Origin: Chloroflexota bacterium
GTDB lineage: Bacteria; Chloroflexota; Dehalococcoidia; Lucifugimonadales; JADFKI01
DNA length: 8,219 nt
Direction of reading: 5' to 3'
Assembly: GCA_022565015.1 (NCBI GenBank)
Contig: JADFKI010000169.1
Location: 1-8,219, forward strand
In this document: positions 6,762 through 8,219 of the stretch, in pieces
Layout of the letters: each line of letters opens with the position of its first letter
Numbering within the stretch: position 1 is the stretch's first letter
The notes under the pieces: model-generated
The model's input: the letters and a program-made list of their open reading frames with translations, nothing else
Databases searched by the model: none
Told to the model about the DNA's origin: nothing
Program-made: the position numbers and the translations under genes

Positions 6762-6994
6762 TGTTTCATACCTCCGAATTCTGGTCCGTGTCTTCTGTTA
6801 TTTGGTCAAATTCCCGAGCGGCTCCGGAGTTCGCCCATAATTCGACCTTATCTAGCAGTTTATTGCAGATGTGCGAATTCGACGCCGTCCTAGAGTCACA
6901 TCTTGCATGGGCCATTCGTACAGTGTCTCTGGCGAGGAAAAACCTTCAAGGGCGTGGTATCGGGAGAAACGGCCTCATGCCCGGCGTTACGGCC
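6762..6994 (-). other. Spacer between pilMN and pilin
   Basis: This 233-bp gap holds no supported gene. No convincing -35/-10 pair was found on the minus strand; TTCGCA and TAGATA 17 bp apart (near 6850-6880) are a poor match. The length would allow a separate pilin promoter. Confidence 0.4.
6770..6775 (-). promoter_or_regulatory. Strong ribosome binding site of the pilin gene
   Basis: GGAGGT is placed eight bases before the ATG at 6761. It decides that start against the internal in-frame ATGs four and seven codons downstream, and so sets the leader at 18 residues. Confidence 0.8.
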
Positions 6995-8219
6995 CTACCT
7001 TCGCCTGGGTGCCCCTTTGTCAGCTTCATCTTCCTTCAGGACTGGCTCTGCGGTTATCTTTATCTGGAACGCTACGTCGCTGTCCGCTGTGTTCGCACGG
7101 CTGATGCGAACTATCCTGACTTCGTCGAATACGCCGGTCTCCCGGAGGTTCGACGTGTACTGGAGGACGTCTTCGTAGGACCCGGCCGTGCCCGTCAGGC
7201 CGAACTCCCCGCCCTGTTGTGAGAACGAATTCACGGCAACAGATGGAATCAGAGCGTCTCGAGTTATCTGCTCGGCGCGAAGTAGGAGAATATCCAAGTC
7301 CTCTTCAAGCAGGCCGAGGTGACCCAACAGGCTCTCGGTGAGCAGCTCGAAGGACAGAATACGCTCTTGCGTGGCCCTGGCTAGTCCCTGTTCGAGCCTG
7401 TGGTTACGCTCCTGTCGCTTCAGGTTGTCCAGGCGCTTGGACAGAGTCGCAGCCTCCACCTCGAGGTTCCCTACCAGCGGCGTGAAATTAATGGCAACCA
7501 CGACGAGCATCAGTATCGTCATGAAGCTGGCGGCGGGCCATACGGGCCACGGCCTGGGAAGATGCCGTTGTGAGAGCAGGTTGACCGTTGGGCCTCTGTC
7601 TCTTCTGATCTTTTTGCGAAGCTTAGTCCTGGCCCGGTCGCCAAGGGCCAGACCGATATTTACCGCGTATTCCTGCGGTGGAAAGTGATCGGGATAGACA
7701 ATACCGGTGGCGACGTAAGAGATGACCTCGTTGGATAGGGCGATCCTTAGCTTCGCAATAAGGCCGCTTTCGGCCGAGAACTCCCCGGTGACTATCACGG
7801 GGGGAAGAGGCTCTTCATTCCTGCCGTTCAAGGGCTGGTAGTAGCTCCCGACCTGCTCCACGGCATGGGATATGACCTCGATTCGGCGCTCCACGCCGGC
7901 CGCCTCTTCCGGCAATCCGAGCTCCTGGATGATCTGCGGAGCCCGCTCTCGGACGAGCACCGCCGCCGAATGCTCTGGCGCCAGGTGCACGACGATGGCG
8001 TTTGGAACGCCAACTGCATAGGCCAGGGCCGTCCCACGAGAGTAAGCCGCGGACGGTTGGACGTTCAGACCACGCAGGACCTCGATGTGGTCGTCCACGA
8101 CGGTCTTGGGCACGGCCGTTGCAAACACCTCGTTGCCGTTGTCGTTTGGCCTATACTGCCATGCGACATCCACGTCCCTTTCGTCGAATGGGATCGTCTC
8201 GAGGACTTCCGAAAGGATT
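6995..8219 (-). CDS. pilMN: PilM-PilN fusion protein, type IV pilus assembly (5' end outside window)
   Basis: The open frame runs off the right edge; about 407 residues are visible. Residues 1-195 resemble the C-terminal part of PilM, the cytoplasmic actin-like protein of type IV pili: the TIPFDERDVDVAW segment (8-20), VIVTGEFS (141-148) at the place of the usual GGG loop, and the terminal AVNIGLALG (185-193). A basic linker leads into VNLLS (212-216), matching the PilN N-terminal INLLP motif that binds PilM. One membrane helix follows (about 226-249), then a periplasmic coiled coil (about 251-305) and a small ferredoxin-like domain (about 323-393), as in PilN. No ATG, GTG or TTG codon occurs between GLALG and the membrane helix, so a separate pilN start is not available. 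The GTG at 8173 is not the true start because the frame stays open upstream with PilM-like sequence. PilO does not follow; the next gene is the pilin. Confidence 0.85.
   Translation of the reverse strand, partial: ILSEVLETIPFDERDVDVAWQYRPNDNGNEVFATAVPKTVVDDHIEVLRGLNVQPSAAYSRGTALAYAVGVPNAIVVHLAPEHSAAVLVRERAPQIIQELGLPEEAAGVERRIEVISHAVEQVGSYYQPLNGRNEEPLPPVIVTGEFSAESGLIAKLRIALSNEVISYVATGIVYPDHFPPQEYAVNIGLALGDRARTKLRKKIRRDRGPTVNLLSQRHLPRPWPVWPAASFMTILMLVVVAINFTPLVGNLEVEAATLSKRLDNLKRQERNHRLEQGLARATQERILSFELLTESLLGHLGLLEEDLDILLLRAEQITRDALIPSVAVNSFSQQGGEFGLTGTAGSYEDVLQYTSNLRETGVFDEVRIVRISRANTADSDVAFQIKITAEPVLKEDEADKGAPRRR

Noticed and set aside
1..8219. CRISPR array, tRNA, rRNA, insertion sequence or toxin-antitoxin pair
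   Set aside because: No regularly spaced repeats, no cloverleaf with CCA-proximal arms, no transposase motifs and no paired small genes were seen on either strand.

Overview
The window reads as a piece of a bacterial chromosome with GC-rich coding sequence and mostly conventional Shine-Dalgarno sites. It carries a type IV pilus locus and a small catabolic unit. The PilM-PilN pairing, the pilin and prepilin peptidase, a fused HyuA-HyuB enzyme and a CT/AG-rich intergenic inverted repeat would all fit an uncultured Chloroflexota-like lineage (Dehalococcoidia/SAR202 type). That placement is inference from gene style only. No rRNA, tRNA or other phylogenetic marker is present.

Layout. (1) Positions 1-662, minus strand: the N-terminal 220 codons of a D-isomer-specific 2-hydroxyacid dehydrogenase, cut by the left window edge. 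(2) Positions 778-4509, minus strand: a 1243-residue fusion of an ATP-dependent hydantoinase/oxoprolinase A-type subunit with a B-type subunit, lying 115 bp upstream of the dehydrogenase and co-directional with it. (3) Positions 4510-5087: a 578-bp divergent intergenic region. It holds a TATAAT promoter candidate for the hydantoinase gene and, further upstream, a cluster of inverted repeats that could form competing RNA structures. (4) Positions 5088-5852, plus strand: a full-length bifunctional prepilin peptidase/N-methyltransferase (PilD). (5) Positions 5853-6329: a convergent intergenic region with a hairpin after pilD, a CT/AG-rich repeat and a strong intrinsic terminator for the opposing pilin gene. 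(6) Positions 6330-6761, minus strand: a complete type IV prepilin. (7) Positions 6995-8219, minus strand: a 5'-truncated gene encoding a PilM-like domain fused in frame to a complete PilN-like protein.

How the genes fit together. The prepilin is the expected substrate of PilD, which removes the leader after Gly18 and N-methylates Phe19. The PilM-PilN protein would form the cytoplasmic/inner-membrane platform of the same pilus or of a related competence machine. No PilO, PilP or PilQ gene lies between pilMN and the pilin. The hydantoinase-type fusion and the hydroxyacid dehydrogenase look like a separate metabolic unit for opening a cyclic amide (substrate unknown) and oxidising or reducing a 2-hydroxy/2-oxo acid.

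I did not find a clearly novel multi-gene system, mobile element or CRISPR array. The most notable points are the PilM-PilN fusion with a shortened, motif-poor PilM half, the HyuA-HyuB fusion, and the possible alternative RNA pairings at 4607-4698.
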